A stretch of DNA of 64,000 bases from Auriscalpium vulgare (GCA_019915015.1 JAHBBC010000012.1:1488001-1552000), one strand, 5' to 3'. Numbered from the stretch's first letter, positions 1 to 12,330 are shown. Notes: generated by a model from the sequence alone, not told the origin. Program-made: numbers and translations.

Positions 1-2694
1 GCTTCCTGACATGCATCTAGACGCACAACGTCGCAATGGCGAGCCCGATCGCGGAATACGTGGTGTCCTTGGGCCTGGATGGCACCATTGCCAGCCGTGG
101 CTCTATATCCGAGGCCCTTGCGAAGGACGAGATCCTCCAGGAGGAGCTCCAAGAGGAGCTCCAAGAAATTCAGGCCGACGACAAGGAGATCGACGCTGAA
201 TCTCTCGATGAGAAAGCCAAGCAAGCGGACGGCAAGCTCGTTCTTGCTGAGGAAGTCGCGGAGGGCCATGTCAGCTGGGACTCATGTGCGGGCAACTCCA
301 TGCTTGACTGGGGCGGTAGCGGCTAACGGGGCATATCTCTTCACAGTGAAACTGTTTTTCAAGGCCCTGGGCGGCTCGCACGTCGCACTATTCTGGATTG
401 TCTTTCTCGGCGGTATGATCCTATGCGATGGAGCTATGTCTGCCCAGACTTGGTGGATGGGATACTGGGCCGAACAGTACGATCTTGTCACGGACCCGTC
501 CGAAGTCAACATCGCCTAGTAAGCTATCCTACCATTCCAGCAGCGGCGGATATGCTGACCAATTATGACAAGCTATCTTGCTATCTTCTGCCTGCTCTGC
601 GCTATCGGCATCACGGTGTATACGATTGGGACCGCTGTCTACGTATTTGGCGCATTGAGGGCGTTGAAGAGCATACATCGCCGCCTCATGCAGTCAGTTC
701 TGGGTACCACCCTGCGCTGGCTTGATACCACCCCGACGTCCCGAGTCATTGCTCGCTGCACGCAAGATATCCGCGCTCGTATGTCCTCACAATTCCAAAC
801 GCTATTGCTATCACTCACAAAGTTCCGCACAGTCGACGGCCCTGTCGCTGACGCCCTGTGCGGGGTCGTGGAAATCTCATTGGCCATGATGATCAAGCTG
901 GGCGCCGTGGTCTTGCTCACCCCCGTATTCCTTATACCCGGCGTCCTTGCCTTCGCGCTTGGAGGCTGGTGCGGCCAGATCTACATGCGGGCTCAGATCG
1001 CCGTCAAGCGCGAGCAGAGCAACGCCCGTGCGCCCGTTCTCGGCCACTTTGGTGCTGCTATCGCCGGACTCAGTACGCCAATCCTTCCATGATGCTTGCG
1101 CGTTGTCTGATGCTCGTACGGCTGCAGCTTCCATCCGTGCCTACGGTGCACAGGCTGCCTTCCGCCAGGAGTCATACAAGCGTATCGATCGCTACACCAG
1201 GGCTGCGCGCATGTTCTGGAACTTGAACAGATGGGTCAGTCTCCGCATTGACATTCTCGGCGGCGTCTTTGCTTCTGCCCTTGGGGCGTGGTTGATCTAT
1301 GGACCGGAGGGCTCGACCGCCCTTCCGTCCAATACTGGCTTCTCCCTCAATATGGCCGGTGCGTGCCTTCTTTCGCACCGCGCCATTCGCGTGCTGACGT
1401 CTGTGTATAGTCGGCTTCAGCGGCATGATTCTCTGGTGGGTCCGGATGCTCAATAACTTTGAGGTTCAGGGCAACAGGTACGACTCACTGAAACACGTGA
1501 ATGGGTAGCGCTCATTGCTTTATTTAGTTTGGAACGCATTCTTGCGTACATGAAGATCGAGCAGGAGCCCAAGTCGACTACGGATGGGGTGCCTCCGGCG
1601 TACTGGCCGGCGAGCGGTGACCTTCGCGTCGAGAAGCTCTCTGCGCGCTATTCCGAGGTATGCAGCTACCTTCACGTGGAACTGGGCCCTCACTAAATTA
1701 CAAGACAGGACGGGCCCAAGGTTCTCCACGACGTGAGCTTTCACATTCAGTCCGGTGAGCGCGTCGGCGTTGGTACGTCACGTGGTGCACATTTCCCGCC
1801 TTTCGCCCTAATTTTTTCGAAGTTGGTCGCACCGGAAGTGGGAAAAGCACTCTTACCCTGTCGCTCCTGCGCGGTATCTTCACGGAAGGAACGGTGTACT
1901 ACGATGGCATCCCGACTTCCTCCGTCAACCTCGAGGCTTTGCGATCGAGCATCACCATCATCCCGCAGATGGTTAGTCGACATCGCGCTAGCTCAATGAC
2001 CATTCATCCCGCTGAACTGCGCCTCTAGCCTGAGCTGCTCAGCGGCACCCTGCGCGAGAATCTCGATCCTTTCGATCAGCACGACGACGCTACGCTGAAC
2101 TCGGCCCTCCGCGCAGCCGGACTTTTCTCGCTCCAAGCCGAAGACGACGACAGCCGCGTCACGCTCGACAGCGCGATTGCCGGCGGCGGCGGCAATCTGT
2201 CTGTGGGTCAGCGCCAGATCCTCGCCTTGGCCCGGGCGATCGTGCGCGGGAGTAAACTGCTCATCCTCGACGAAGGTTAGTGACTGGACCTGTCAGCTAC
2301 AATACGGGCATAACTGATCTTTATTGTGGTTAGCGACTTCTGCCATTGACTACGCGACCGACACGATCATCCAGTCGTCTCTGCGCAACGAGCTCAAGGG
2401 CGACGTCACGCTCATCACCATCGCGCATCGTCTGCAGACCATCATGGACGCCGATAAAATTGTGAGCACCTTCCTAACCACTGCTGATAAGACTGCGCGC
2501 TCACGTTTGACGAATAGATGGTTTTGGATGCGGGACGCATCGTAGAGTTCGGCACGCCCAGTGAGCTGCTCAAGATTGAAGATGGGCGCCTGCGCTCGCT
2601 TGTCGACGAGAGCGGCGACAAGGAGGTGCTTTATGCTATGGCTGCCAGTCACCAGCACGCTAGAGATGTGACACTGGTCGGACAGTCGAGTTGA
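1..2694 (+). CDS. ABCC-type multidrug transporter, C-terminal half (5' truncated by window)
   Basis: ATP-binding cassette exporter of the ABCC (MRP/YOR1) class, acting in a plasma or vacuolar membrane. The first visible exon starts at 21 after a TAG acceptor and opens with THNV, the switch-histidine region of NBD1; the rest of NBD1 and TMD1 lie upstream. An acidic Glu-rich linker follows, then TMD2 helices (about 340-1440), including GLTSIRAYG after an intron at 1072-1126. NBD2 has Walker A GRTGSGKS (across an intron near 1774), signature LSVGQRQ (about 2200), Walker B LLILDEATS (split by the intron near 2277) and H-loop IAHRLQT. The protein ends with GQSS and TGA at 2692-2694. At least eight short introns interrupt it. 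The family is certain, the substrate unknown. Confidence 0.9.
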
Positions 2695-3029
2695 TTGACG
2701 TGCTGTAATATTTTTATATGCAATTTATACAGGATGAGGATCCGTTACATACATCGACAGTAGTACATATGCATTTGAATACCACCATTCCTGACGCATA
2801 CCGCCCTCTGCATTTGGTGGAAAACAGCCAGCGGCGGCGGCGCTGAGTGGCAACGGCTGACCGGACATGACCGGACCCTGTCGAGAACGGCGTGCAAGGA
2901 TAGATACACCCCCATAAGGTACGTACGTACATAAGATATGAAGTCCACTTCTGCACGAGTCCAAGCAAGTCCATAACACTGACAAAAACAAAACAAAACA
3001 GAAACAGCAAGTCCACCACCCATACTCCC
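2695..3029. other. intergenic, convergent 3' ends
   Basis: This stretch lies between the stops of two convergent genes. It should hold both 3' UTRs. The AT-rich run near 2709-2730 could serve polyadenylation. I see no gene here. Confidence 0.5.
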
Positions 3030-4958
3030 CTAGCTCCCCACCAACAGCTCGTCCATCGCGGCGTTGACACCCGCCCAAAACACATCGAGCGTCTTCTGGT
3101 CGAACCCGTTCTCGTCGTACCCGAGGCTGACCCAGAGCTTGCCCGCGAACGTGTACCCGAAGAGGAGCATGCCGCTGTGGCGCTGGCGCGAGCCGGTTGT
3201 GAGCGTGTGCATCGCGACGGCGGGGAACGCCGCGTGCTTGTACACGGCGTCGAGGTTGCCGAGCATGGAAAGCCCCATGAGCGCCACGGACGGCGGCGCC
3301 TTGCTCGACTCGGCAGGCAACGGCGCGGGGGGCGGCGCGACCCAGGTGCCCGCGTCGCGCGCGTCGTCCTCGCGCGCCCACGCGCGGCTCTGCGCGCCGC
3401 GCTTGAGCGCCATCTGGCGGTTGCGCGCGGCGAGCAGCGGGGTCTTCGCGGCGCGCGCGCACTGCGCCTTGGCGCTGCGCGCGCGGTGCCAGAACGTCTT
3501 CTCCTGCGCGCCCGCGCCCGCGGGCGGGAGGAAGTTGGGGAGGATGACGTTGAAGTAGCCGACGGCGAGGAACCAGTACGAGTCGTTGGGGGGCGGCGGG
3601 GCGAGGCAGGGGCGGACGTTCATGGCGGCGTACATCATCATGGGGAGGGCGTGCTGCGCGCGCGGGGACATGCGGGCCCAGGCGACGTTGCAGATGGCGA
3701 AGAGGGCGCTGGCGACGGTGACGCCGTGGGCCTTGCATTTCTTGAGGATGGCGGCGGTGGTGGGCGCGTCGAAGGCGACGGTGGGGACGACGGTGTGGCG
3801 GGTCTTGTCTGCGCGGCGGGGGAACGACTGCCCGCCCTGCAGATCGGTTAGCGGGGGCGCGCCAGAAGAGGAGCGAGGGCGTACGATCTGCTTGTTGAGC
3901 TCGTTCTGGAAGTCGACGCGGGCGACGGCGTTGCGGAGCCTGCCGGGCTCGTGCGGAAGGCGGTCCTCCATGGAAGGCGGCAGCGGCGTCTAGACCGCGC
4001 CGATTAGGAACGCGTCGATGCGTCATAGCGAGCGACGCTCACCCGGTCCGGTGCGGGCGATCCCCAGCGCTTCGCCCACTCGTCCACAACGAGCGCGTCC
4101 ATCTCCCCCTGCGTCAGTCCCCCGCCCAGCAGCCCGAAAAAGTCGTTCGCAAACGCGTGCAGGGCCATGCCGTCGCCGATCGAGTGCGCGGCGCAGATGA
4201 ACAGCGAGTAGTCTGACGTGCGCGCCTCCGGGGCCGGCCGCGCCTCCGCCAGCAGCGGCGAGTGCGGCGGCGTGGGCAGCTGCGCGTCCGGCGTCGGCGT
4301 GCGCGACACAATCAGATACGACAGCCTGTCCGTCGACAGAAGGCGTGGCCCGTTCAGATAAGCTTCAATAAGATCTGTGCCGCCGCCGTCAATATTCGCG
4401 GCACTCCACTTGGAGAGCCTTCCGACGCACCTTCCTTGGTCTGGAACTTGTACTTGAGCTCTTTGTCCGCGTCCGCGAGCGCGTCATCCACCGACGCCGG
4501 GGGCGTGTACCTGTACCGCGCCGTGAGAACGACAGCAATGTTATGATGCCGGAAGAGCAGGACAGGAACGCACACGAATCGCACGTCGTCGTAGTCCCGC
4601 ATTACGACCTTCGCAGCCAGCAGGGGGTGGCGCATGCGCATTATCGCCCACACGGCCCGCACCCGCCCGGCGTGCAGCAGCGCGTCCGGGGCCGTGAACC
4701 CCAGATGCAAGTACCTGCGCCGCCGTCAGCGATTTCGAAATACATGTCGGGAGGGGCTCACATGTCGTTGACGCCGTTCGCGCGCGACGGGAGGTAGTAC
4801 GAGAGCTCGCTGTCCCCGAGCCTGCGCTCGTACCGCACGACGCTGCCGTCGTCCGTCGGGGCCCCGTGCGCAGCTGCGGCGCCGCGAAAGTCGAACTCCT
4901 CGTCGGAGGACGCGTCCGGCGATGGGAGAGGGTTGAGCGCGAGCACGGAGGGGGCCAT
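3030..4958 (-). CDS. CoA-dependent acyltransferase (HxxxD superfamily, condensation-like)
   Basis: Predicted acyltransferase of the chloramphenicol-acetyltransferase-like fold (fungal alcohol acetyltransferase, Tri3-like and BAHD relatives). Four exons join cleanly: 4958-about 4763 (MAPSVLALNPLPSPDASSDE), about 4710-4430, about 4376-4035, then about 3990-3030. Junctions read NDMYLHLGF, TKEDLIEAYLNG and PDRTPLPPSMED. The catalytic motif is HSIGD (in AAHSIGDGMALH, near 4180), and the structural loop may be the C-terminal GYDENGFD (near 3110). There is no signal peptide, so it is probably cytosolic. GC content is very high, so long antisense ORFs appear on the + strand and are shadows. The acyl donor and acceptor cannot be told from sequence. 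No biosynthetic cluster partner is visible, apart from the ABC transporter next door. Confidence 0.75.
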
Positions 4959-5877
4959 GGCGGATGGGGGTGCGAGGAAAAGCGGCTGGCCGGGGGGGCT
5001 CGCGGTGCGGCCGACGTCGAATATAAGGGAAATCCGGGGACGGTGCGTGCACCCCGGAAGGCATCATATGCATGAGGCCGTCAAACAAGTCCAGGACAGG
5101 AGGTGTGGTGCCGTGTCTATGCCGGCCCATAATTACGAGCCGATCGTGGAACGGGAGCGACGACGTATCTCCGTCGCGTCCCTGCGCCCCAATTGACAAA
5201 CACGGACGCACACTCGCAGAAGTTTTCGCGGGCCCCTCGGTGCACGCTAGCCTCGTCGTCCACGCGACAAGAGGCTGGGCGAGCTCGAGAACGCCGGGCA
5301 GGATCAATGTTGCCTGGGTAAAAATACGTCGCAAGAAGGGTGCTCCACCGCACGCTGGCGGGGGGAAGCGGGCGCCCGACGTCGATCACATCCACCCACC
5401 CCAGCAGCGGGAGCAGATATACTTACGGGGTGGGCACTGGGGGGGCCGGGGTCCTCGAGGTATCCCGTGCAGAAAGCGCGTGAGAGGCAGGGACGGGGAC
5501 GGGCACCGGGGCGCGGTCTGCGATCGGTGACGTGGGCGGACAGAAGGATGCCGGAACAGATGAGCTGGGCTGTTGGCTTGCCTAGAGGCTGATTGCGCGC
5601 GCGATGGGGATGTGCGGCGACGATGGCCCGCATGGGAGAGATGGGGGTCGCAGGCAGAGCAGGTCCTGGCAGGTCCCGTGCGCGACGCGCTCCCCGGCCA
5701 GATCCCATCGGGCGGAGTTTTTAATTATCTCGCAATTTTGTTCTGTTACTCCCGCTCCGATGCCGTGCGATCACTCCTGAGGTAACGTTGCGTACAGGTA
5801 AAGTGCGAGGTGCTAGGGTCCGAGTCCGAGTTCTCTACTTCGTACAGTGGTGATGGATGTCCTTGGAATGCGGTCCG
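4959..5877. other. intergenic, no supported gene
   Basis: This GC-rich interval lies between the acyltransferase start and the stop of the downstream minus-strand transporter gene. It should contain the acyltransferase promoter. Small ORFs on both strands have Arg/Pro/Gly-rich compositional translations without recognisable domains. I see nothing else. Confidence 0.4.
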
Positions 5878-7295
5878 TTAGTCCGTGCGCTCACTGTCCT
5901 TCTCCGGAGCTTGCCAGAGCACCTCCTCTTCCTTGCGGTGCCTATCCCCGTTTCCTATCGCCTCCAGGTCCACAGGGCGCGCCGGCGGCGGTCCTTCCTG
6001 TGACTTCACCCAGGTATAGTACCTGCGTTGCGGCCGTCAGTCCCGTCGGATGCGCTTTAATATAGAGCGTCACGTACATTGTCCCGGACGAGATGACCAC
6101 GAGCGATACAACGCGATTGCTGTGCGGCCCACATGTCGGCATCCCGCACGCAGATGCGGAAGAGAAGGCGCTTACATCGTCAGCACGTCATGGAACAATC
6201 CCACACCAAGCAGCGTCTGGATCACTGAGCGCGCCGCCTGCAGCGCGAAGCAGCCTCAGCTTCTGATCTTCCGCACATTGTGAAGGAAATGGGACTGACG
6301 CTGGAGAACATGTGCGTGATCGGGCTCGTCACCTTAATGCTGAGCAGGCCCGCGATGCACAGAAGGAAGCCGAAGAACCCCGTGATGAGGCTGCCCCAGA
6401 CAAAGACCTTCATGTTCCACTCCGCGTCCGCCATCATGGCGACGACCTTGGCGGGCTCCCGGTTGAGCAGCATGAAGGGCAGCACGATGACGGCAGAGCC
6501 GGCATTGGTCCAGTACGCGAGCTGGATGGTCGAGTTGTTGCAGTGCGGGAGGGACGCCTTGACGAGCACCGAGTGGATCGCGATGAAGAGCGCGGAGAGC
6601 ACGCCGTAGAACAGGCCGAGCGTCGAGGGCACCGCCGCGCTCGGGAGGCCGCCCTCCGGCGCGATGCCGACAAAGAAGCCGATCGCGACAATTCCTGCGG
6701 CGACCAGAACCCGCCCCGGGGGTGCGGTCTGCGTCGTGGTGGACGAGACCGCGATGGTCAGTGGGAGGACTAGCCCGCGCGCAATCTATTAATTTATCAC
6801 CACGCGGGATCAGCTCGTGTCCGGAGTATATATCCAAGTGGAGCGCCGGACCTGGAAGAAAGACGCCTCGACGTCGCGTAGGCAGAGCGTATTAAATACG
6901 AGGCCGACGATATTGACGGTAACGACCGGCACGAGCTTGCGCGCGACGTGGAGGTCGAGGCGCGGGATCTCTATTTTCGCGGAAAAAGCAGCGGTGACAT
7001 GGAGGAGGAGGACGGCAATGATGAGCTGGATGAAGAGGAACAAGAGTGGAACGTCCGGGGAAGAGTTTAGGACGGCCTTGTTCCTGTTTGTGATCACTGT
7101 CAGGGGCTCGGGTACTCGGGATGATTGTCGAGAAGGTGACTGACACGAATACCATCTAAGCGTGACAGGGCGCGCACGGTGAGCGAAAAAGAGCGGAAAT
7201 TCATGAGGGCCGAGACTTACCACGAGGGCGGCGAACATATAAAAGGCTACAACGGTGGCGACGCGCGCAGGAGACGCTTGCCTGGGGGAGTCCAT
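5878..7295 (-). CDS. Nucleotide-sugar transporter, GDP-fucose type (SLC35C-like)
   Basis: Multi-pass Golgi membrane antiporter of the drug/metabolite transporter superfamily, probably exchanging GDP-fucose for GMP. Exons join as AALV-MVFVNKAVLNSS (introns between 7218 and 7094), SFFQ-IARGLVLPLTI, then AVPSTLGLFYGVLSALFIA, SVIQTLLGVGLFHDVLT, and SGTM-YYTWVKSQEG (intron between 6080 and 6014). The protein ends with an acidic tail and TAA at 5878-5880. The segments MVFVNKAVLNS and FNTLCLRDVEASFFQIARGL are typical of SLC35C1-type carriers, and about ten hydrophobic helices are present. It is transcribed away from a putative O-fucosyltransferase, which supports the fucose assignment. UDP-galactose or GDP-mannose cannot be excluded. 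Confidence 0.75.
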
Positions 7296-7647
7296 GATGT
7301 CGAGCGCTGCGGGGAGAGGGCGGGCTGTGAAGACCAGGGGAGTTGGCCGGAGGGAACTGGGGCAAGCGCGGGGTGCTGACTGGACTCATGGACTGTAAAT
7401 AGGTGGGAGGACGAGGGCATGCAGTCGGGGGGCCCGGCAGATCTGGCCGGCCTAATCGGGGGTCGGAGCCCGGCGGGGCGGCTCGATCTAAGATAGAGGG
7501 AGGATCGGATAGGGCAATTGCAGGACGCGCTTGTCTTGACGGTCTCCAGCCCTCCACCGACCATGTCTCCTGTCACCCGAAACACAACCCGCCGTCTCTT
7601 ATTATCCATCTTTTCCCGCCTGCCCCCCATCCTCTCCCTCTGCCCCC
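7296..7647. promoter_or_regulatory. shared divergent promoter region (transporter / fucosyltransferase-like)
   Basis: These 352 bases separate the start codons of two divergently transcribed genes with related predicted roles. A pyrimidine-rich tract just upstream of the + strand ATG (about 7600-7646) is typical of fungal transcription starts. No specific factor site is claimed. Confidence 0.5.
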
Positions 7648-9582
7648 ATGGACGAGTCCAAGCACTCCCTCTCCCTCGAACGCCTCAACCGCCTCGACCA
7701 GGACGCACCAGACTCCGCACACTCCCTCCTCGGCTTCCACGATGACCACCTCGACGACTCCCGCGCCTGGCCCCGCCCATACGCCCCGTCCAGATGGTCC
7801 CGCAGGCGTTTTTTCGTCGCCCTCGGCTCAGGCATGGCCGCTCTCACCCTCGTCGCTCTTTCCTTCTTTGCCTTCCACTCGGCGCCGACGCCCCTAGAGA
7901 TAGTCAGCGAAAACATCGAGCCTCCGCGCTCAGATCGTCTCGATGCCCTCCTCGGTCCACCCACCCAAAAATTCCGGGGTACGCATTCACTATCGTTTAT
8001 TCTGCAATCTATCGACACTATGCCCTCATCAGACAATCTGCGCAATGATACGGAATACATGACATCCTGGATATCTGCTGGCTGGAGTGCGTTATATGCC
8101 CTCTTCCGTGTCTTCCGTTCCGTGCTCATCTCCGCTGCCAGCCAACGACGTGATGACATTCGTGCGCCGCTTCTCCGCCGCGTCATCCCCCTCTGACCCA
8201 GCTTCCCATGTCAGGGCAATCTCATCTACCTCGCAATGATAACAGAGCGCGTACCTATTGTGGGCAACTTTACGCCCTCGCACATCGGCGGCGATGCCGG
8301 CACCATCCCCTTTGGCGAGGTTTTCGACTTGGACTACCTTAGCAGGACCATCGGCATCCCCGTTCTCGAGTGGAACGAGGTCAAGGACCCGAACAGCCAG
8401 GAAGTCGAAGAGCTCGGCTGCTGGAGCGTATGGCAGGCCGTCCAGACACGCGAGTCCCAACCCCGCTTCACCAACGCCTTTGAACTCGAGAAGCTTGGTA
8501 ACGTACCCTCTTTGTCCCTGGCAATACCATGCTCAATGATGTGGCGCAGACATCTCATGGACGGCCGGCCCCTTGTCCCTGCAGAAGATCCCGGGCTACG
8601 AGCATGATCCGCACGCCCATTTTTGGTCCATCGCAGCGTTGACGTACCCCAGTGTCCGGGAGCGCTACCTGCAGGAGCCCCTTCCGTCACCCGTGAACCA
8701 TGTCAGCCTGCCGCCCGACGAGCACCTCGCGTGTTTCGACTATCTGTACTATGTTTGCGCACACGAAGTACGTTACCCATCCTGCGCCGCACGTCATGAT
8801 GTTCTGATGGCGTCCTTGCAGTCATTTGAATACGAGCATGATCTCAGCCCTGCGTGGCGGTTCGTGGCGAAGCACTTCCGGTGGACCCCGCGGCTGCAGA
8901 CCATGGCGGACGGCTATCTGAGGCGTATGTTTGGCGTGCCTGAGGACGGTGTCATCCCTCCCGTACGTCCCCCCAATCCCCACCCCTTCGACTTTCCCTG
9001 CATCCTATCAATCTCGCGCCCCTGGATATCGTGACATTGACACTGACCTCGGGACTGCAGTATATTTCCATCCACGCGCGCCGGGCGAACGATTTCGCCG
9101 TGTACTGCGGCGACGTGCCGCGGGGCGACTGCTTCCCGACGATGAACGTGTACGCGCGCCGCATTGCCGACACGCAGGAGGAGCTGCGCGCGCGCTACGG
9201 CATCGTGCCCGAGCATGTGATCATGCTCTCCGACGAGCAGGACCCGGCGTGGTGGGACGCCGTGCGGCTGATGGGCTGGTACACGCCGGACCACGTCGCG
9301 GAAGACACCGTCAACAAGTACGGTCGCTGGTACGTCTGCGCGCTGTTGTCATCAGATAGAGATGGGGGCTGAGGGTTCTGATGATGATGCAGGTATCCGC
9401 TGCTCGTCGACGCGGTCATACAATCGAGCGGGATGGGCCTGCTCGGCACGGACCGCTCGACGATGTCCCTGCTCGCGGGCAGGCGCGTCGAGGACTGGAA
9501 CGGCGGCGTGTTCAAGATGGTCAAGTGGGGCACGGCGCACGCCGACGACCACCGCCGCGCGTGGATTCCCGACGCCATCTGA
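7648..9582 (+). CDS. Type II membrane O-fucosyltransferase-like protein
   Basis: Predicted Golgi glycosyltransferase with the O-fucosyltransferase fold. The N-terminus is cytosolic and charged, followed by a single signal-anchor helix (about residues 52-75, GSGMAALTLVALSFFAF). The lumenal part reads FRDNLRNDTEYMTSWISAGW, TNDVMTFGNLIYLAMITERVP and FTPSHIGG. It then has the donor-site motif SIHARRANDF (after the intron ending at 9060) and the C-terminal GLLGTDRSTMSLLAGRR. All junctions were checked in frame: introns near 7980-8034, 8091-8137, 8167-8212, 8501-8551, 8769-8821, 8963-9060 and 9329-9402. It stops at 9580-9582. Residues HxRR..DF and GTDRST match the family's nucleotide-binding signatures. 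It is divergently paired with a GDP-fucose-type transporter. The sugar and acceptor protein are inferred only. Confidence 0.72.
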
Positions 9583-11049
9583 TCCGGCTCGCCTCCATCG
9601 CATATGCAATTGCTTTGCCATCTACCCACATCCACACACTTCACACGTCTCGGCTGTCGAGACGTTCGTATTGCTGCTTCCCGGCCTGATTGACAGGAGG
9701 CGCGGGCTTTTCTTGCGTTGCTTGATGCTCCGAGGACCCTGCTGCTGGCTATGTTCGCTATTCGCATTCACTCGCTCATACTATTCGTTTTCGTTCCAAC
9801 CTACACTCTGCATTGTTGTGCATATGTATTAACTATTATCAGTTACAAGTACGATACCTAGAGAATTGGCGCATTGACATTGACATTGGCAAGCTGCCTT
9901 TATATATAGTGTACGGCATCTGGCGCGTTGCTGCTCGGTGTTGTTTGTAGGTAATCGCCATTAACAGACTTGTGTGTTCTTGACTTGACAATTCCATGTC
10001 GTGGTCAGATTGCGTCTTTGCATCAAGCCACTTCCATCATGCGGCGCAGAACTTGCTGACGCACTCGTCTTTGCGTACCATATGCCCTTGCTAAGCTATG
10101 CATAGCGCTGAGACGCGCCGCATTGCAGCCTCGTTGCACGCTAAGCGACCGCGAGCCAGGCGACGCGAGCAAGGAGGATAAGAAGCCTGCGGAGGCGCGC
10201 GAAGTCCTCCTCATGACCCGCCGGGAGGGCCGGCCGTCCTCTGACATACGTCCGAGGGTCCCGCAACGCCGGGCCCGAGCATGTGCTCCGTGAACGTGAA
10301 GCCTTCCGACATTGACTCGCACTGCAGACAATGCCGTGCTTCGACCCACGCAGTCCGAGGTGAAGAATGTCGCGAACGGAACGTACTACTTCTCCCATGG
10401 ACGGCAGAATAACATAACGGTAGATGGTGCAATTGCCGAGTAATTCGCGCGCGACGGGTGTTTTTTTCTTTGTCCAGCAGTCAGCAGAGAAATGGAATGC
10501 GTTGAGGCGTGACAGCGAGGTGATGCGGATAAGTGCGTGTTCCCAGCGTTGCCGTGCAGGGAGTCGTGCGCGGTACGTATTTCAGTCGGCTCTGGGCGCA
10601 GCTGGCTTGCGGGATGGAGACGCAGTGTGTGCCCCTTGTAGGGTGCCCGTGCCCGTTCCTGCGGTGATGAGCACCCGTCGCTCGACCTCGGACACCCTCA
10701 TCAGACGCGAATAGTTAGCCTACAACGAGTAGGTCTTCGCAGCGCACTGCGAGTCATGTCTATCTGATTGCGCCTTGGCGCAGGACCGGAGTACCGGCCT
10801 GCAGACGAGAAGCACACGACGACGCGAGCGGAATCATTGCGGGGCGATAGTGCGTGGGTGGCATCCCCGGCGCGCTGATGCAATTAGAAGACATAGGATC
10901 TAGCGTTCGGTATGTGGGAGATACAGTTGTGCGCGATTACTTCGGGAGAAGAAGGCGTTCGAAGACGTGGATGTCGGTCCAAAGGCGGGCGGAGAGCTGA
11001 GGAGGCAGTGAGCGAGCATATGGAGGCACGACAACCGCTACGCACGTTA
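9583..11049. other. long intergenic region, no supported gene
   Basis: The stretch just after 9582 is the probable 3' UTR of the fucosyltransferase-like gene, with AT-rich sequence around 9825-9910. From 10,020 to 10,900 there are overlapping small ORFs on both strands, such as a 108-codon minus ORF at 10,023-10,349. None has a recognisable domain or a convincing splice structure. A short unannotated or non-coding gene could be hidden here. Confidence 0.4.
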
Positions 11050-12330
11050 CTACAGCTTGAACGACAGCCTGTCGATCGGGAGGCTCGAGCGCATCTTGAC
11101 GAGGTGCATCAGCGCGGTGGTCGTGCTCATGTTGAGCCTGTTCGCGCGCCCCAGGCCGACAAGATACCCGTTCATGTAATCAATTTCCGTATAGCTCCCG
11201 TTGCGCACGTCCGCGAGCATCGAGGAGATGTTGTTGCCCGTGGCGGTGGCGACGCGCAGCACCTCCTCCTCGAGCGCCTCCGCGGTGAGCGCGTGCGGCA
11301 CGCGGCTGAAGCCCGCGTCCAGGCGGCGGTGCTTCTCGCGGCGCTCCTCCCCGAGCGAGCGGCCGGCCGGGAGCACCGTGCCCTGCTCGTCGAGCGCGAA
11401 CGCCAGCGCGGCCTCGGCGCACACGCTGCGGATGAGGTGACGCCCGCTCGACGAGTCGAGGAGGTCGCCGTTGCGGCACCCGAGCACCGCGGTGAGCGGG
11501 TTCACGGCACAGTTGACGACGAGCTTGCGCTTGAGCGCGACAAGCACGCGCGCAATGGGCTGCCAGGTGGACTTGAGCCCGGGGAGTGCGGAGAGCGCGG
11601 CGACGGTGTTGCGCAGGGAGAGGTATCGCGCCGCGCCGTCGTCGTCGCCGGTGGTGATGGCGTCGAGCGGCGGCGGCCACTTGGCGCTGGGGTACGGATC
11701 GCCGAGCCCCGCCTCGAAGTCGGGCGCGTGCGCATCGGCGGCGATGCCGAAGACGATCTCGCCCTGACCAGCGTGCACGCAGTTGAGGTAGTCCTTCGTC
11801 CACGCGCCGTGGGAGTTGCTCGCGACGATGAAGCTCGGGCGCTGCAGGGGGTTCCGGAAGACCTCTGCCAGTAGCTGCTCGTAGACGCCCATACCGTTGT
11901 GCAGGAGCACGATGGTGGTCTTCGGCGATATGCGGGGGAGGAGGCCCTTGATTGCGTCCAGCACGGAATACGCCTTGGTCGTGACGATGAGCGACTCGAT
12001 CTCCTTCGCCGGCCCGTCGTCCACGTCGGGCTGCTCCTCCACAGCACCCGTGTCCTCCGCCTGTGCTGCAGCCATAGCGCGCTTCTCGCGCGCCCGACGG
12101 TCGTGGCGCATCTGCGGGCGAGTTTGGAAGTACTCGGAGCGGTAGCCGGTGGAGAAGAGGGAGACGCCATTGGCCTCGACGCGGATGGTGTTCCTCTTTT
12201 CGATGGCCCTGCGGCGCTGGGCGGCGCTCTTGTGGATGAGGACGACGGCGTGCTTTGGGTCGAGGGTCTCGCGGAGGTGGTGGGCGACCAGAGTGCCGAT
12301 TGCGCCGACACCAAGGACATGAAAGCGCAT
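11050..12330 (-). CDS. PAN5: 2-dehydropantoate 2-reductase (ketopantoate reductase)
   Basis: NADPH-dependent reduction of ketopantoate to pantoate, in pantothenate (vitamin B5/CoA) synthesis. One uninterrupted 426-codon ORF. The N-terminus MRFHVLGVGAIGTLVA carries the GxGxxG Rossmann loop. The middle holds VVLLHNGMGVYEQL and the conserved Lys region LKRKLVVNCAVNPLTAVLGC. The C-terminal helical domain contains the substrate-site motif SSMLADVRNGSYTEIDYMNG. Length is somewhat above bacterial PanE because of inserted loops, including a basic/acidic stretch near residues 70-110, and is usual for fungal members. No intron is needed, which is rare among its neighbours. Confidence 0.9.
   Translation of the reverse strand: MRFHVLGVGAIGTLVAHHLRETLDPKHAVVLIHKSAAQRRRAIEKRNTIRVEANGVSLFSTGYRSEYFQTRPQMRHDRRAREKRAMAAAQAEDTGAVEEQPDVDDGPAKEIESLIVTTKAYSVLDAIKGLLPRISPKTTIVLLHNGMGVYEQLLAEVFRNPLQRPSFIVASNSHGAWTKDYLNCVHAGQGEIVFGIAADAHAPDFEAGLGDPYPSAKWPPPLDAITTGDDDGAARYLSLRNTVAALSALPGLKSTWQPIARVLVALKRKLVVNCAVNPLTAVLGCRNGDLLDSSSGRHLIRSVCAEAALAFALDEQGTVLPAGRSLGEERREKHRRLDAGFSRVPHALTAEALEEEVLRVATATGNNISSMLADVRNGSYTEIDYMNGYLVGLGRANRLNMSTTTALMHLVKMRSSLPIDRLSFKL

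Noticed and set aside
3177..3851. 224-codon plus-strand ORF
   Set aside because: It is antisense to the acyltransferase exon. Its Arg/Gly/Ala-rich translation is what high-GC codons give in the opposite frame.
10023..10432. Overlapping minus ORFs of 73-108 codons
   Set aside because: Three frames are open at once in GC-rich sequence, and none shows a recognisable protein pattern.
11180..11803. 207-codon minus ORF in another frame of ketopantoate reductase
   Set aside because: Arg/Ala-rich shadow of the real gene, without motifs.
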